DNA of 33,565 nt from Desulfotignum sp. (GTDB lineage: Bacteria > Desulfobacterota > Desulfobacteria > Desulfobacterales > Desulfobacteraceae): the NCBI GenBank assembly GCA_011389555.1, contig JAABUD010000227.1, positions 1 through 33,565 of the forward strand, in the 5' to 3' direction. The notes beneath the pieces were generated by a model. The model was not told the DNA's origin. It was given only the letters and a program-made list of their open reading frames with translations, and did not search any database. Shown piece by piece: positions 24,974 through 32,161 of the stretch. Within the stretch, counting starts at the first letter, position 1. Each line of letters opens with the position of its first letter. The translations under genes and the position numbers were made by a program.

Positions 24974-26104
24974 TCAGCTGTCCGATTGATTCAATAATTT
25001 GACAATAGTATCGGCCAGATCTTTCCGTCCCTGGTCCCTGAGCAGCGGAATCAGGGGCCGGTAAAACGGGGGCCTCACCCGGATGGTGATGTCGAATTGT
25101 GAAATATCCGCCGGGGTGACATCATTGGCTTCAAACGCCCGGGTTTTGTGCAAAAGCCCCAGGGCCGTGAGTTCTGTCATCGTGCGCACACATTTTTCGC
25201 ATCGGCCGCAATTCAGTTGATCCGGCACATTGGCCAGGCAGACCCGGAAGTTCTGAAATGCCGTATCCCACTGTGATACGATTTTAATTTTCTCCAGACG
25301 GGACCGTTCATAATCCCGGTGCCGGATTCTCAGGGCATAGCTGGAGTACTCCGGATCCAGCAGGGGATGAGACCCGCAGGGATGCAGGTTGGGAATATCA
25401 TAGGAAGAGCCGATGAACATCAGGTTGACACGGTGACTGAAGCCATGGGCCATGGCAGCCAGGACCGCGCCGAAAAAACTGTTCAGCCACAGGTCCCGTT
25501 CATCGCACAGGTGACGGATATTGGTATATACCGGTACCAGCTCGATACCGGCATCTTCTGAGATCCGGGTAATGGCGGTCACGGCCCGGTCAAACACATG
25601 CAGCTTGGTCCCCCGTTCCTTGACCCCGCCGATATCAAAGCCATGGAGAAAAAAACCGTCCCGGATACAGGCCGGATGGGTCTTTGGATAATTCAGCCGG
25701 TTCAGGCGCAGGGCTGCCAGAGAGTCCATGCCTCCGGACATGACCATGCCGGCCCGGCCGGGGTGGACCGGGACTCGGTGAGCATCGGATGAAGCATCAA
25801 CAGGAATCGGGGTATACCGTCCTTGCGTCCAGTGGGAAAGAATGTGCATGGCCACCTGCACGCCCTCTTTGAGAAACGGACACACAGCTCCGTCCACGAA
25901 CAATCGTTTTTCACCCAGATGCAGGGCCGGCAACAGGCACCCCACCAGAAACGCATCCGGGGTGGCGTCAAACCCCTGAGCATGATCTTCCGGGGTTTTG
26001 ATAAATATAGTTTTTTCAGAGATGTCATTGTCTTCAAAGATGACCCGGGCCGAGGCTGTGACAAAACCGGCATCCGGTTCCAACTGAATCTGGGTAATTT
26101 TCAT
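24974..26104 (-). CDS. QueC-like PP-loop ATP pyrophosphatase-family protein
   Basis: A 376-residue protein. A distinct N-terminal domain (about 1-115) precedes a PP-loop ATP-binding motif SGGMDS (123-128). Near the C-terminus four cysteines (Cys289, 299, 302, 305; the last three in LNCGRCEKCVRT) follow the zinc-site layout of QueC, the 7-cyano-7-deazaguanine synthase. QueC itself is about 220-240 residues, so this is a longer relative with an added domain. PP-loop enzymes adenylate a carboxyl or carbonyl group for attack by ammonia or sulfur. It is the third gene of a minus-strand unit behind the RimK-like ligase (48-base gap). Family clear; substrate unknown. A true preQ0 role is unlikely. 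Confidence 0.78.
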   Translation of the reverse strand: MKITQIQLEPDAGFVTASARVIFEDNDISEKTIFIKTPEDHAQGFDATPDAFLVGCLLPALHLGEKRLFVDGAVCPFLKEGVQVAMHILSHWTQGRYTPIPVDASSDAHRVPVHPGRAGMVMSGGMDSLAALRLNRLNYPKTHPACIRDGFFLHGFDIGGVKERGTKLHVFDRAVTAITRISEDAGIELVPVYTNIRHLCDERDLWLNSFFGAVLAAMAHGFSHRVNLMFIGSSYDIPNLHPCGSHPLLDPEYSSYALRIRHRDYERSRLEKIKIVSQWDTAFQNFRVCLANVPDQLNCGRCEKCVRTMTELTALGLLHKTRAFEANDVTPADISQFDITIRVRPPFYRPLIPLLRDQGRKDLADTIVKLLNQSDS

Positions 26105-26152
26105 GGATGAGTCTCTTTTTTCAATCTGTGGATCGTGTTCATGAATGGCCGC

Positions 26153-27058
26153 TTATTTTCTGCTGAACGGCTCATTGATCTTGAAAGCGGCAAAATCAAT
26201 AATTTTCATGGCAATGTCAATACCGGTGGCCGCTTCAAGTCCCCTGAAACCCGGTGAATAGTTGACCTCGACCACACAGGGGGAACCGTCTTTTTTTCCC
26301 ATCAGGTCAATACCGGCGATATCCAGGCAGCAGGCCCTGGCCGCAGCCACCGCCATTCTTTTCCATGAGTCGGGCGGATCCAACGCCGCGGCCCGGCCCT
26401 GCTGATGAATATTGGTCCTGAAATCATCCGGTGCCGGCCACAGTGTCATGGCACCCGCCACTTGACCGCCGATCACCAGAATCCGGGCATCCATCCGTCC
26501 ATCCGGCGGGAAAAACCGCTGCACCACCAGGCCTTTGACCGGATCCAGCCGGGATGTCACCCAGTCCCGGGCCTGGGTGGCATTATCCAGCTTGACCACC
26601 CCGTCGCCGCCCATACCGCTGGGCTGCTTGGCAATGACCGGATATCCCTCCAGCCGATCCACCGCATCAAAAAAACCGGCCGGTCGGGTCACAAAGCAAG
26701 TATCCGGAACCGGGATGCCCGCAGCGGCCAGTGTCTGAAGCGTGATATACTGATGCCGGGAAAGGGTCACCCCTGTAAGGCCATTGACCAGCGGAACCCC
26801 CATGGCCTGCAACTGCCGCAGCAGCACAAACCCGTATTCCCCCATGGGAGATCCCTGGCGGGGCAGCACCACATCCGGCCGCGGCCCGGGACCGGCTTGT
26901 CTGCAGTCTTGCATGTCCGGACCCTGGTTTTTCAGAATACAGGTCATCTGGTACGGGTTGATGAGAATCACGCGGTGGTTTCTGTGCCGGGCCGCCTCAT
27001 CCAGCCGGCCGTTGGGATGAAACGTCAGATCATGAACCGTCAGGACACCGATGTTCAC
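26153..27058 (-). CDS. RimK-family ATP-grasp ligase
   Basis: A 301-residue ATP-grasp protein starting at a GTG (27058) that shares bases with the preceding stop (GTGA), so it is coupled to the GNAT gene. It shows an N-terminal pre-ATP-grasp domain (MNIGVLTVHDLTFHPNGRLD), an ATP-binding loop KQPSGMGGDGVVKL, and the catalytic end GIDLMGKKDGSPCVVEVNYSPGFRGLE typical of RimK/LysX relatives, which add amino acids (often glutamate) to a carboxyl group. A longer reading from an upstream ATG at 27166 would run into the GNAT gene and is rejected. The ligated substrate is unknown; it could be a small molecule or a protein. Confidence 0.85.
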   Translation of the reverse strand: MNIGVLTVHDLTFHPNGRLDEAARHRNHRVILINPYQMTCILKNQGPDMQDCRQAGPGPRPDVVLPRQGSPMGEYGFVLLRQLQAMGVPLVNGLTGVTLSRHQYITLQTLAAAGIPVPDTCFVTRPAGFFDAVDRLEGYPVIAKQPSGMGGDGVVKLDNATQARDWVTSRLDPVKGLVVQRFFPPDGRMDARILVIGGQVAGAMTLWPAPDDFRTNIHQQGRAAALDPPDSWKRMAVAAARACCLDIAGIDLMGKKDGSPCVVEVNYSPGFRGLEAATGIDIAMKIIDFAAFKINEPFSRK

Positions 27059-27981
27059 GGGGTTTCCTTCATGGATTTCGGCGACATGCCGTCCGGCATC
27101 CATATGCCCATCTGTTTGTTTGTTTTTTCGCTGAAATAGGTGGTGATTTTCCGGGTGTGGTTCCACCGGGCGATTTTCCGGGTAGCCAGATTGTCTTCGT
27201 CGATAATGGCAAACACCTTGTATTTACCGGCCCGGGCCGTCAATCCTTCCAGCAGTCGGCGCCCCACACCCAGAGACCGGTACTCGGGCCGCACCGAGGT
27301 ATAGCCTCGTTCCACACATCCGGAAAAGTCCAGACCAGCGGCTTTTTTCAGCCGATGAATCAACGCTTTTCTGGGATGCTTGAGACAGGAACATCCCACC
27401 ATCTTTTTGTTTTCCAGTGCATAACCGATGAGAAACGCATTTTCAAGATTGGACCGGACATGGGTGGAATCCACCGATCCGCCGGCGATCACCATGGCAC
27501 AGACCTGGTCCAGGTATCCCGGCGGCAGATCCCCCGGAGACACGAAATAAAAACCGATATCGTTGCCCAGAACGATTCGAGCACCCTGGCCCCACCGGAG
27601 CCGGGCCAGATGGGATGCCGGGTATCGGGCCAGACAAGACAGAATCTCTTCGGGTCCTGAAAGGGTCTGCCAGAAAGGAATGCCCGGCAGGGGATCGATC
27701 TTGTCATAGGCATGAGACATTGCCGACAACTGTGAACGGTCATTGGGCAACTCAAAGGAATGCACCACATGGGGTTGGTTCAGAATGTAGAGCACCGGGA
27801 TGGTGTCAATGCCGTTGTCAAACAGATCCTGCCCGGAAACATGGTTCCATATACCGGCTTTTGCCGCCTGCCACCACAGGTCGGTTGGCATGGATGACCG
27901 ATCTTTCGGGCACTGCCACTGAATGAGTTTCACCCCTTTATTCACCCATTGCGCCATATGATGATCCGTCTGCTTTGGCAT
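27055..27981 (-). CDS. GNAT-family acetyltransferase with extra N-terminal domain
   Basis: A 308-residue protein. The C-terminal half (about 150-300) is a GNAT N-acyltransferase: FLIGYALENKKMVGCSCLKH, then the acyl-CoA-binding loop region RPEYRSLGVGRRLLEGL (Q/R-x-x-G-x-G/A type) and IDEDNLATRKIARWNHT. The first ~140 residues form a domain I do not recognise, rich in Trp and His. The ATG at 27981 has CAGGTG close upstream. It is the first gene of a three-gene unit with the RimK-like ligase (GTGA overlap) and the QueC-like protein, and is divergent from rplU. The acyl donor and acceptor are unknown. Confidence 0.8.
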   Translation of the reverse strand: MPKQTDHHMAQWVNKGVKLIQWQCPKDRSSMPTDLWWQAAKAGIWNHVSGQDLFDNGIDTIPVLYILNQPHVVHSFELPNDRSQLSAMSHAYDKIDPLPGIPFWQTLSGPEEILSCLARYPASHLARLRWGQGARIVLGNDIGFYFVSPGDLPPGYLDQVCAMVIAGGSVDSTHVRSNLENAFLIGYALENKKMVGCSCLKHPRKALIHRLKKAAGLDFSGCVERGYTSVRPEYRSLGVGRRLLEGLTARAGKYKVFAIIDEDNLATRKIARWNHTRKITTYFSEKTNKQMGIWMPDGMSPKSMKETP

Positions 27982-28114
27982 CCATTCACCTGTCTGCGAT
28001 CTTGTTCGCTCTTTGATTTTTTGGGAATATCATCCACGGATTGCCTGTCTTTGTCAACCTGTGGTCAGAAATATCGCCCTTGTCCGGGTTCATACGCCTG
28101 GATTCATTTTTCGA

Positions 28115-28143
28115 TTGACAAACAATATCAGAATTTATAATAT
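28115..28143 (+). promoter_or_regulatory. Promoter for the rplU-rpmA-obgE operon
   Basis: TTGACA (28115-28120) and TATAAT (28136-28141) are both perfect hexamers, but separated by only 15 bases; a 17-base spacing would use TAATAT at 28138-28143 instead. The leader to rplU is about 70-75 bases, with AAGGAG at 28208-28213 as the ribosome-binding site. The rest of the 241-base divergent gap to the GNAT gene shows no other clear feature. Confidence 0.6.
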
Positions 28144-28222
28144 TACGAGTTCTTTAGCAGGATTTTAAAAAAAATCGATAAACCGTGGCAAGAAGCATTG
28201 ATTTGATAAGGAGAGTGTAACC

Positions 28223-28534
28223 ATGTACGCAGTGATCAGAACCGGCGGTAAGCAATACAAGGTTCAGGAGGACCAGATCCTGAAGGTTGAGAAACTGGCG
28301 GGAACCGAAGGTTCGGAAATTGAATTCAACGATGTGCTCCTGTACTCGGACGGAGAAACCATCACTTTAGGCGATCCAGTGGTGGAAAATGCCGTGGTCC
28401 GGGCCCATGTCGTGGAACAGGGCCGGGACAGAAAACAGCTGGTTTTCAAATACAAGCGGCGGAAAGGGTACCGAAAAATGCAGGGCCACCGGCAGCAGTA
28501 CACCCAGATTAAGATTGCCTCCATATCCGTGTAA
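28223..28534 (+). CDS. rplU: 50S ribosomal protein L21
   Basis: A 103-residue protein of normal L21 length, with the family start MYAVIRTGGKQYKVQEDQILKVEKL and the C-terminal rRNA-binding block KYKRRKGYRKMQGHRQQYTQIKI. It is a large-subunit protein that binds 23S rRNA. AAGGAG lies nine bases before the ATG, and rpmA follows 27 bases later, giving the classic rplU-rpmA-obgE order. Confidence 0.98.
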   Translation: MYAVIRTGGKQYKVQEDQILKVEKLAGTEGSEIEFNDVLLYSDGETITLGDPVVENAVVRAHVVEQGRDRKQLVFKYKRRKGYRKMQGHRQQYTQIKIASISV

Positions 28535-28561
28535 GCAAAATACAAAAAAGGGGATTGACAC

Positions 28562-28816
28562 ATGTCACATAAAAAAGCAGCCGGCAGTTCAAAAAACGGC
28601 CGGGATTCAAACGCGCAGCGCCGGGGCGTGAAAAAATTCGGCGGACAGGCTGTTTCAGCCGGCAACATCATTGTCCGGCAGGTGGGTACCAGAATCCATC
28701 CGGGAAGCAATGTGGGGATGGGCAGGGACTATACCCTGTTTGCCATGATCGATGGCGTGGTGACCTTTGAACGAAAAGGCCGTGACCATAAAAAAGTCAG
28801 TGTTTATGCCGCGTGA
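28562..28816 (+). CDS. rpmA: 50S ribosomal protein L27
   Basis: An 84-residue L27 with [29 protein letters not shown] at its start, which reaches towards the peptidyl transferase centre, and the end [16 protein letters not shown]. There is no N-terminal extension of the kind cleaved in Firmicutes. Its stop codon overlaps the GTG start of obgE. Confidence 0.98.
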   Translation: MSHKKAAGSSKNGRDSNAQRRGVKKFGGQAVSAGNIIVRQVGTRIHPGSNVGMGRDYTLFAMIDGVVTFERKGRDHKKVSVYAA

Positions 28817-29808
28817 AATTTGTTGATGAAGCAGTGATCACCATTCAGTCCGGTGACGGGGGCCCGGGATGCACGTCTTTCCGAAGAGAGCGTTTCATTG
28901 AACGGGGCGGACCGGACGGCGGGGACGGCGGCGACGGTGGCCATGTCATCGTAAAAGTGGATCCGGGAAAACGGACCCTGTATGATTTTCACCGCCAGAA
29001 AATACACCGGGCACAAAAGGGCGCGCAGGGAATGGGCCGCCAGAAACACGGCAAAAACGGCAGTCACTGTTATATCAACCTGCCGCCGGGGACCCTGGTC
29101 CGGGATGCCGATACAAACCTTTCCATTGTCGATCTTATCCGGGATGGGGATGAATACGTCATCGCCGAAGGCGGAAAAGGCGGGCGTGGAAACAAACGGT
29201 TTGCCACATCCACCAACCGGGCCCCCCGCTATTCCCAGCCCGGACTTCCGGGTGTCGAGCGCAGACTCAAGCTTGAACTGAAGCTTCTGGCGGACGTGGG
29301 CATCGTGGGCCTGCCCAATGCCGGAAAATCCACCCTTATTGCCGCCATGTCCGCGGCCCGACCGAAAATCGGGGCTTATCCGTTCACCACCCTGACCCCG
29401 ACCCTGGGCATGGTCACGCCCCCTTTTGGGGAACCGTTTGCCGTTGCCGACATTCCAGGGCTCATTGAAGGGGCCCACCAGGGAACCGGACTGGGGATCA
29501 AGTTTCTCAAACATATCGAGCGGACCGGTATCCTGATCCATCTGATCGATGCCGGTGCCATCGATCCCGGGGATCCCCTGGTGAATTTCACCGTCGTCAA
29601 CCGGGAACTGGATCTCTACAGCCGCGCTCTGGCAGACAAAACCAGGATTATCGTGCTCAACAAAAGCGATCTGGCCGGCACCGACCACCGGATGGCCAGT
29701 TTCTGTCAGGCGGTGCCGGATCTTGAGGTACACCCCCTTTCAGCGGCCACCGGACAGGGGGTTGACAAGCTGATCACATTGCTGGCATCCCGCCTTCAAA
29801 AAGAGTGA
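28813..29808 (+). CDS. obgE: Obg GTPase
   Basis: A 331-residue GTPase for large-subunit ribosome assembly and stress signalling. The glycine-rich Obg domain occupies about residues 1-158 ([30 protein letters not shown]), followed by the G domain with G1 GLPNAGKST, switch region [12 protein letters not shown]3 [10 protein letters not shown] and G4 NKSD. The protein ends soon after the G domain, so no OCT extension is present, which is common. The start is a GTG that shares bases with the rpmA stop (GTGA); no strong ribosome-binding site precedes it, so coupling is likely. Confidence 0.97.
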   Translation: MKFVDEAVITIQSGDGGPGCTSFRRERFIERGGPDGGDGGDGGHVIVKVDPGKRTLYDFHRQKIHRAQKGAQGMGRQKHGKNGSHCYINLPPGTLVRDADTNLSIVDLIRDGDEYVIAEGGKGGRGNKRFATSTNRAPRYSQPGLPGVERRLKLELKLLADVGIVGLPNAGKSTLIAAMSAARPKIGAYPFTTLTPTLGMVTPPFGEPFAVADIPGLIEGAHQGTGLGIKFLKHIERTGILIHLIDAGAIDPGDPLVNFTVVNRELDLYSRALADKTRIIVLNKSDLAGTDHRMASFCQAVPDLEVHPLSAATGQGVDKLITLLASRLQKE

Positions 29809-29812
29809 TTCA

Positions 29813-30460
29813 ATGAAAGCCGGGCTTTTTGGCGGCACATTCAACCCGCTTCACATGGCACATATCCGGATTGCCGAGCATGTCCAACAACAACTGGCAC
29901 TGGACACCCTATTTTTTTTCCCTTCCGCCACCCCGCCCCATAAACCCGGAGTCGATCTGGCACCGGCAAAAGACCGGTATGACATGGTGGTCAAAAGCCT
30001 GGAACATAAAAAAGGGCTGGTACCGTCCGACATTGAACTCACCCGCAAAGGTCCGTCCTTTACCATAGACACGGTCCATGCCTTCAAGCGACAATACAAA
30101 GAATCGGACCGGTTTTATCTGCTCATGGGATCGGATGCGTTTTTTGACACCCCGACCTGGAAACGTAAAACAGCGATTTTTGCAGCGGTTTCCATCGTTG
30201 TCATGCCCAGGCAGGGAAGCACTTCAGCCCCGGATATCCGATCCTTTCTTGACGAACATATCGCAAAAGGATACACATGGCATCAGAGGAGACAACAATT
30301 CGTACATGACAGACTGCAGCCGGTCCGCATCTGCCCTGTCCCCCGAATTGACATATCCTCCACTTTGATACGCAACCGGGTGAAACAGCACCTTTCCATC
30401 AAGGAACTGGTTCCGTCACCGGTGGAAAAAATTATCCGTGAAAGGAATTTATATTTATGA
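29813..30460 (+). CDS. nadD: Nicotinate-nucleotide adenylyltransferase
   Basis: A 215-residue nucleotidyltransferase. It shows GLFGGTFNPLHMAHIRIA, containing the HXXH/(H/T)XGH-type site, then the ISSTLIRNRV motif near residue 183. NadD converts nicotinate mononucleotide to deamido-NAD in NAD synthesis. It starts four bases after obgE and overlaps rsfS by four bases (ATGA), matching the widespread obgE-nadD-rsfS order. Confidence 0.95.
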   Translation: MKAGLFGGTFNPLHMAHIRIAEHVQQQLALDTLFFFPSATPPHKPGVDLAPAKDRYDMVVKSLEHKKGLVPSDIELTRKGPSFTIDTVHAFKRQYKESDRFYLLMGSDAFFDTPTWKRKTAIFAAVSIVVMPRQGSTSAPDIRSFLDEHIAKGYTWHQRRQQFVHDRLQPVRICPVPRIDISSTLIRNRVKQHLSIKELVPSPVEKIIRERNLYL

Positions 30461-30840
30461 CAGATCCTTCAGACGCACTGACCCCTTACCTGACTGTGGT
30501 TTTCAGCCGGAAACCCCGATCGGTCACTGCCATCGATGTCCGGTCATTGACCTCCTATACCGACACGCTGATCATTGTCGAGGCCGGCTCCCACCGCCAG
30601 GTCACCTCTCTGGCCGAACATGTCGTCACCGGGTTGAAGTCACAAAAAATCAAGTCCCTGGGGACCGAAGGGCTCAAGGAAGGAGAATGGGCTTTGCTGG
30701 ATTACGGCAGCCTGATCATTCATATATTTGAAACCCGGGCCAAAGCGTTTTACGACCTGGAGGGTTTGTGGAGCGACGCACCCCGCCTGGATCTGTCTGA
30801 ATTCGAACCTTTCGCACCGACACCCGGAAAAACATCATGA
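30457..30840 (+). CDS. rsfS: Ribosomal silencing factor RsfS
   Basis: A 127-residue protein of the RsfS/Iojap family, with DVRSLTSYTDTLIIVEAGSHRQVTSLAEHV and WALLDYGSLIIHIFETRAKAFYDLEGLW, the conserved core. RsfS binds L14 and blocks subunit joining when nutrients are scarce. It overlaps nadD by four bases. The usual catalytic-looking Asp-Tyr-Gly motif is intact. Confidence 0.95.
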   Translation: MTDPSDALTPYLTVVFSRKPRSVTAIDVRSLTSYTDTLIIVEAGSHRQVTSLAEHVVTGLKSQKIKSLGTEGLKEGEWALLDYGSLIIHIFETRAKAFYDLEGLWSDAPRLDLSEFEPFAPTPGKTS

Positions 30841-30897
30841 CACGGCGGCCGGAGACCGGCACGCCTCTGATAAATGGATGAATACAAAGGCATCGCG

Positions 30898-31407
30898 ATG
30901 ATGGAAGTGATTACAGACTATATCACCGGAAATGAGATCCACCTGGTCGGACCTGAAATCAGCCGGCAGAATTTTGAAAAATTACTGGTGGAAACCAAAG
31001 GGTACAGAAAACAGGATATCCATGTGAACAAGCCCTTGACCGTTCAGTTCAAAGGAAAAGATTATGTATCTTCCATCGACCTGGTGGTCTGTGTAGAAGA
31101 TCGGGCCGTCATGGCCGTAACCTGTGTGGCCGGCTCCATCGGCTCATACGAAAGAGAAATTCTGGCAGGGGCCCGGCTGGTCGGAAATTATCAGATTCCT
31201 TTTGCCGTGTCCACGGATGCCAAAGATGCGGTGGTCATGGACACGTTGTCGGGCAAAACCCTGGGAAAGGGTCTGGCAGCCGTGCCCTCCCGGGAACAGA
31301 TGAAAAAAAAACTGCCGGATTTGTTGTTTGAACCGTTCGATGAAACAAGAAAGGAGCGGGAGATGATCATCTACCGCTCCTTTAACATGGAAAAAATCAA
31401 TCGTTGA
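30898..31407 (+). CDS. HsdR N-terminal-like (PD-(D/E)XK fold) protein, probably inactive
   Basis: A protein of 169 residues from the ATG at 30898, which has AAAGG seven bases upstream; an ATG at 30874 would add eight residues but has no ribosome-binding site. It resembles the stand-alone type I restriction HsdR N-terminal domain family. The strand with the first acidic residue is present (SSIDLVVCVED), but where active members have a following ExK strand this protein has AVTCVAGSIGS, so the second acid and lysine are missing. It therefore probably binds rather than cuts nucleic acid. It lies 57 bases after rsfS and is convergent with the zinc-ribbon gene. The fold call is moderate. Confidence 0.65.
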   Translation: MMEVITDYITGNEIHLVGPEISRQNFEKLLVETKGYRKQDIHVNKPLTVQFKGKDYVSSIDLVVCVEDRAVMAVTCVAGSIGSYEREILAGARLVGNYQIPFAVSTDAKDAVVMDTLSGKTLGKGLAAVPSREQMKKKLPDLLFEPFDETRKEREMIIYRSFNMEKINR

Positions 31408-31415
31408 TTTACTAA

Positions 31416-32084
31416 TTACAGTTCCCGGTTGCAGTGCCTGCAGAGTTTGGCCCGTTTCTTGATAATTTCCGCGCAAAACGGACATTCTCTTGTAAAATGA
31501 CGCTCATGGAGCTGGGTAATGGCGGCTTTCACCCCGTTATCCAGCACCGGCGTGGGAAATTTATGGTTGATCAGCGGCTCGATGGCTTCCACACCCCCGA
31601 GTTCTCCCACCATTTCTGCGGCCTTGAGCCGGGCACGGCCGGGAACCACCGGATCCAGCAGCATTTTTAAAATTTCGTCCCAGTCCTTTGACATATAATA
31701 ATCGGTAAGGATGGAAAACGCCTGTTTGTTTTTTTCCTTGAGCTCGTTGTTGCGAATCATTGCTTCGTCATCCAGTTTACCGCCGGTCGCACCGACCGGG
31801 CTGAACACGGGCATGTATTCGAAATTTTTCTGCCCCGGCTCATTGATGCACCGGTATGAGGCCGGTGCTTCCATGGTGTCCTTAAGATGATCCCATCCCT
31901 TACGATAGGAAGGGCAGTCATCATTGAAACACACAAACAGATACGGGGTCCCCCATCCGAGTCCATCGGAAAAATTGATGGGCGGCACTTCCCACAGAAC
32001 CATCTCTTCATTGCAATGGGGGCATGCCGGTTTCTCCAACTGGATGTATTTGTCCAGCAGTTCTTCTTTTGTTTCAAATGCCAT
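31416..32084 (-). CDS. Double zinc-ribbon protein with HEAT-like middle
   Basis: A 222-residue soluble protein. An N-terminal zinc-binding site is formed by Cys21, Cys24, Cys52 and Cys57; the middle (about 125-195) has two HEAT-like helical pairs (ARLKAAEMVGELGGVEAIEPLI and a following VLDNGVKAAITQL); and the C-terminus carries a second ribbon with Cys201, 204, 215 and 218 (ECPFCAEIIKKRAKLCRHC). The C-terminal ribbon is of a type found in many small bacterial proteins. There is no catalytic motif; a scaffold or partner-binding role is inferred. It lies 77 bases downstream of the biotin carboxyltransferase gene on the same strand and may be co-transcribed. Confidence 0.7.
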   Translation of the reverse strand: MAFETKEELLDKYIQLEKPACPHCNEEMVLWEVPPINFSDGLGWGTPYLFVCFNDDCPSYRKGWDHLKDTMEAPASYRCINEPGQKNFEYMPVFSPVGATGGKLDDEAMIRNNELKEKNKQAFSILTDYYMSKDWDEILKMLLDPVVPGRARLKAAEMVGELGGVEAIEPLINHKFPTPVLDNGVKAAITQLHERHFTRECPFCAEIIKKRAKLCRHCNREL

Positions 32085-32161
32085 TATTTACATCTCCTTA
32101 TGAATGTCTGACGGCTTCAGGCATTCAAAATAATCAGCCCCCTGCCTTTGTCAATCATGGA

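Noticed and set aside
24974..26104. Calling this gene queC
   Set aside because: It has the PP-loop and zinc cysteines but an extra domain and no other queuosine genes beside it.
28804..29733. A 309-codon open frame antisense to obgE
   Set aside because: It lies wholly opposite a clearly conserved GTPase gene, its translation is rich in Gly, His and Arg without domain structure, and such frames are expected from GC-biased codons.
31394..31410. Inverted repeat AAATCAA/TTGATTT between convergent genes, considered as a terminator
   Set aside because: The stem has almost no G-C pairs and no T-run follows, so it is too weak to call.
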